Shown: positions 29,103-31,521 of the stretch, piece by piece
Layout of the letters: every line of letters starts with the position of its first letter
Numbering within the stretch: position 1 is the first letter of the stretch
Source of the DNA: Ectocarpus siliculosus
Taxonomy: Eukaryota; Sar; Phaeophyceae; Ectocarpales; Ectocarpaceae
Assembly (NCBI GenBank): GCA_000310025.1
Contig: FN649748.1
Location: 1,419,312 to 1,450,832 of the forward strand
Direction of reading: 5' to 3'
DNA length: 31,521 nt
Notes under the pieces: model-generated
Told to the model about the DNA's origin: nothing
What the model saw: the letters and a program-made list of their open reading frames with translations, nothing else
The model's database searches: none
Made by a program: the position numbers and the translations under genes

Positions 29103-31372
29103 CTGGGCACACACAACGCAATCGACAGCAGCAGTATGGAAGCGTTCGACAAACAAGCAAGAAGCAAATACAGGTTGGGCCGAATCGAAGGCGGCAATTC
29201 GTTTCCAGCACCAAGACTCGAGAATGGATTTCGGAGGCTTGAGGAGCAGCACCGCCGTGCACTCGTCCAGCTCGACAAAGGGAGAGGAAAATAAAAATCT
29301 TGCAATCCTAACACGTACAATATCGGGATCGCAAATAGCTCGAACCCGTTTCCCACAACACAACAGCAGTGGATGGCGGAGCGTGAGGAACACGGACTTC
29401 TTTGGAACCGCACGGCAGCATGTTGGGGACGGGAAATGTGTATGTTATGAACACCTCACAGCCCCTCCCATACTCGCTCGAGTGGGTACTAGAGTCCTTT
29501 CATACCATGTGAAATTTCGCAAAAAAAAACAAAACTGGTATATCCTTGGCTCAGACTCCGAGTTGATGGTTCTCAGCAGCGGGGGGCTAACAATGTGCTT
29601 CACTTGGAGAATCACGCCGGGCGGGCAGGCCAGCACAGCTGTGACGCGCCTGATGTTGGCGAAGCCTTCATCGTAACACCCCGCAACGGGCAGTACAGGG
29701 AGGGCCACTTACCACCTGGAAAACCGGTTCTAGTACCAAACCGTCCCACGCGACGCGTTCTAACGGCACCGTGTTCCACGTTGCCGTGACCGGCGCCGTT
29801 GCTTTACCGTGGATGAAAATCGTATCATACCCCATCTCGGCTACACCATCACGCCGTGTGCCACAGCACCAGCAGCATTCCTTTGCGACACACCTTGACA
29901 AGGTCTCCGTCGTAGCAGCCCACGAGGTTCGCCGGGTTCTCCCTGCCGAGCAGGCGTAGCGCCCGCCAGGTGTAGAGGGGGCTTGCGCTCGGCAGTTCCG
30001 AGGCGGGAGTCTGAACAAAAACGGGGGCCCCGTCAGCGAAAGGAGAACGAGCGGCACAGGTAAGGACGACCCCAACATCAACCGGGGGGGGGAGGGGATG
30101 GAAGGGCAAAATGACCCAGGGGTCCATACCAACAAGAGGGCACACACAGAGAGGAAAATCGACCGCAGGAACAAAACGCGCGAGCCAAAAGGCCGACACC
30201 GAACCAGCCAGCAGTGTCCACCAGACCCGCACACCATATCCGACACGGAAAAAACACCTGTTGCGCTATAGGCAGCGGCAGCAGCAGCAGCAGCAGCTAG
30301 GTACGGCAATGGCAACAGCGAAAAAAGATCGCTCACATCCGGGTCCTCCGCACACATCCGCTGGTCCTCGAGGTGCTCTTGAGACGTCGGGACGCCTGCC
30401 CGCAGCTTGCTCACCTGCACAAAAAAAAGGCGAACGCAGCACGCCGCTGGTGCGCGTCAGCAAAACTCAACTCCCGCTAGCACTGCAACGGCTTCGTTCG
30501 ACACATCATTCCTGCCGACTGTGGTATTATCTCCAACGGGTACTCAGTCTCTCTGTGATTGTATGCATATTTTCGTAAAAAGTGAAAGGAGAAGGGGGCC
30601 GAGAGGGGAGGGCGCAGCCGGTCGCTTGCTTGCTTGCTCAGGGCACGATAGCACAAAAGAGCCTGAGTGAGCGCACACAGGTGTGCGATCGATTTTGTCA
30701 AAGCTTTACAACTGATAGGCTGGCTGCCTGTCCCGAAAAAGAGCGATTTAGTTCTCGTCGAGAGCTTTCCTTGCACGCGCCGTTCAGGTTTTATTGGTTG
30801 TGGAGCAATGGACACCTGAAATCTCCATACCCATGAGGGTAACCAAGGTGGGGGGGGGGTGGGGGGGCGGAGAAAAAACGCTGCAGCAGGGAAACACCAA
30901 CGCACCATTCTCGTGGCAGCATTTCCTCTCGGCTCTACTGGTTCGCCGCTGTAACAACGAAAAAAAAAAAACTATGGTTTCTGACGAGAGCCCACGAAAC
31001 ACACGCACACGTGTGCACGCCAACAAGGGTTCCCGCACCATCTTCTCCAGTCGGTTCGGCGCTACCACAACGAACAAAAATCAAACGAACACGGTTTCTC
31101 AAGAGAGAACCACCAAACACACGCACACAAGCGCGCACGCGAGCACGCCAACAAGGCTTGATTTGAGGTTTGTCACCCACCATCCTCTCCAGCGGGAAGC
31201 CGGCCCCGAGCGGCGAGTACTTGGCCCTCTCCCCCGCCGCCACGGAGGCCGAGGGCCGCGGCCGCTTGTTGGGGTACGACGGGGCGCGCGCGACGACCCC
31301 GGCCGCCTTGTCCTTCTCCCTCTGCGTCTCTTCCTCCTTCGCCGCGGTCATCGCAAGTTTGCACTTGTTCAC
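28275..31372 (-). CDS. 3' part of a multi-exon gene, acidic Ala/Thr-rich hypothetical protein
   Basis: Minus-strand exons 31372-31181, 30414-30337, 30010-29894, (29835-29713, uncertain) and 29102-28275, all phase 0. Borders are GGAGCAG|GTGAAC, GGATG|GTGGGT, TGTGCAG|GTGAGC, CGGAT|GTGAGC, TGTTCAG|ACTCCC, GTCAAG|GTGTGT and GCCCAG|GCCATG. Stop TAG is at 28277-28275. The first exon is a charged helix (KEEETQREKDK) then a basic linker (YPNKRPRPSAS). The 29894 exon looks like part of a folded domain (YTWRALRLLGRENPANLVGCYDGDLVK, given here by its ends at residues YTWRALRL and GCYDGDLVK). The tail is a short EAAAK-type helix, then ~230 residues of acidic Ala/Thr/Ser/Gly, ending RVTRRSSKK. The basic end suggests a nuclear protein, by inference. 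The 5' end lies beyond the window. Confidence 0.6.
29713..29835 (-). CDS. Uncertain exon of the right-hand gene
   Basis: Open for 41 codons (MGYDTIFIHGKATAP...LVLEPVFQV) and ends at a strong donor CAGGTG|GTAAGT. Its acceptor (CCGAG|ATG at 29836/29835) would leave an intron of only 58 bases after the 29894 exon, shorter than the other introns here. Just beyond it, at about 29570-29690, another frame reads GCYDEGFANIRRV, echoing GCYDGDLVK in the previous exon. The true structure between 29894 and 29102 is unresolved. Confidence 0.3.
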
Positions 31373-31521
31373 CTGCTCCCGGGGAGTGTTTTTTATTATT
31401 GGGAGGCTAAGTAAATTTGCTCTTGTCCGTTGTTGTTTCCATGTTCGGGCGGGGGAGGGGGGCGTACTCTAGTGTCTTGCGTGCCTTAGCGGTTACTGTA
31501 GACCATTGACCACGCGTCCTC
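31373..31521 (-). other. Intron or upstream part of the right-hand gene
   Basis: The segment lies just upstream (minus strand) of the GGGAGCAG acceptor at 31373. It contains an AATAATAAAAAACACTCCCC stretch and no open exon, so the gene very likely continues outside the window. Confidence 0.4.

Overview
The window looks like nuclear DNA of an intron-rich eukaryote. Coding signal comes in exons of roughly 45-180 bp, separated by GT-AG introns of a few hundred bp to about 2 kb whose phases chain together. Proteins carry alanine-, glutamine- and serine-rich runs, triplet repeats are frequent, and the long non-coding stretches hold dispersed repeats. There are no operons, bacterial ribosome-binding sites, rRNA genes or CRISPR arrays. 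The gene style resembles a brown alga (Ectocarpus-like stramenopile), but that is an inference from style only; no marker gene identifies the species.

Left part (1-13,927). The first ~430 bases are full of inflated homopolymers and look like poor sequence at a contig edge. A predicted three-exon minus-strand gene (446-2275) follows, with a short intron made almost wholly of CAA/CGA triplets. It is divergent from the best-supported gene of the window, a plus-strand coiled-coil gene (2621-13927). About fourteen exons of that gene were chained by hand. Every splice phase agrees and the chain ends in a real stop codon. Its first intron contains an antisense fragment that resembles the 3' end of a retroelement polyprotein, plus two perfect hairpins. 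One intron appears to use a GC donor.

Middle part (13,928-28,274). This is mostly non-coding and repeat-rich. It holds a ~690 bp element with ~100 bp terminal direct repeats (17516-18202), whose internal part recurs at 20391-20863. It also holds a 121-codon ORF (18202-18567), a ~218 bp tandem repeat (19015-19620), and two inverted copies of a ~115 bp tRNA-like (SINE-like) repeat at 20248-20364 and 22770-22891. A probable minus-strand protein of 220 aa lies at 20990-21652, a 91 bp tandem duplication at 23642-23825, and a striking ~465 bp foldback element with ~193 bp arms at 25589-26052.

Right part (28,275-31,521). The 3' end of a minus-strand gene occupies this region. Its exons at 31181-31372, 30337-30414, 29894-30010 and 28275-29102 are phase-compatible; a further exon at 29713-29835 is uncertain. 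It ends in a long Ala/Thr-rich acidic tail with a basic C-terminus, and its 5' end lies outside the window.

No gene could be assigned a known biochemical function with confidence. No defence, biosynthetic or other multi-gene system is visible. The most unusual signals are the foldback element, the SINE-like inverted pair, the terminal-repeat element and the triplet-repeat intron.
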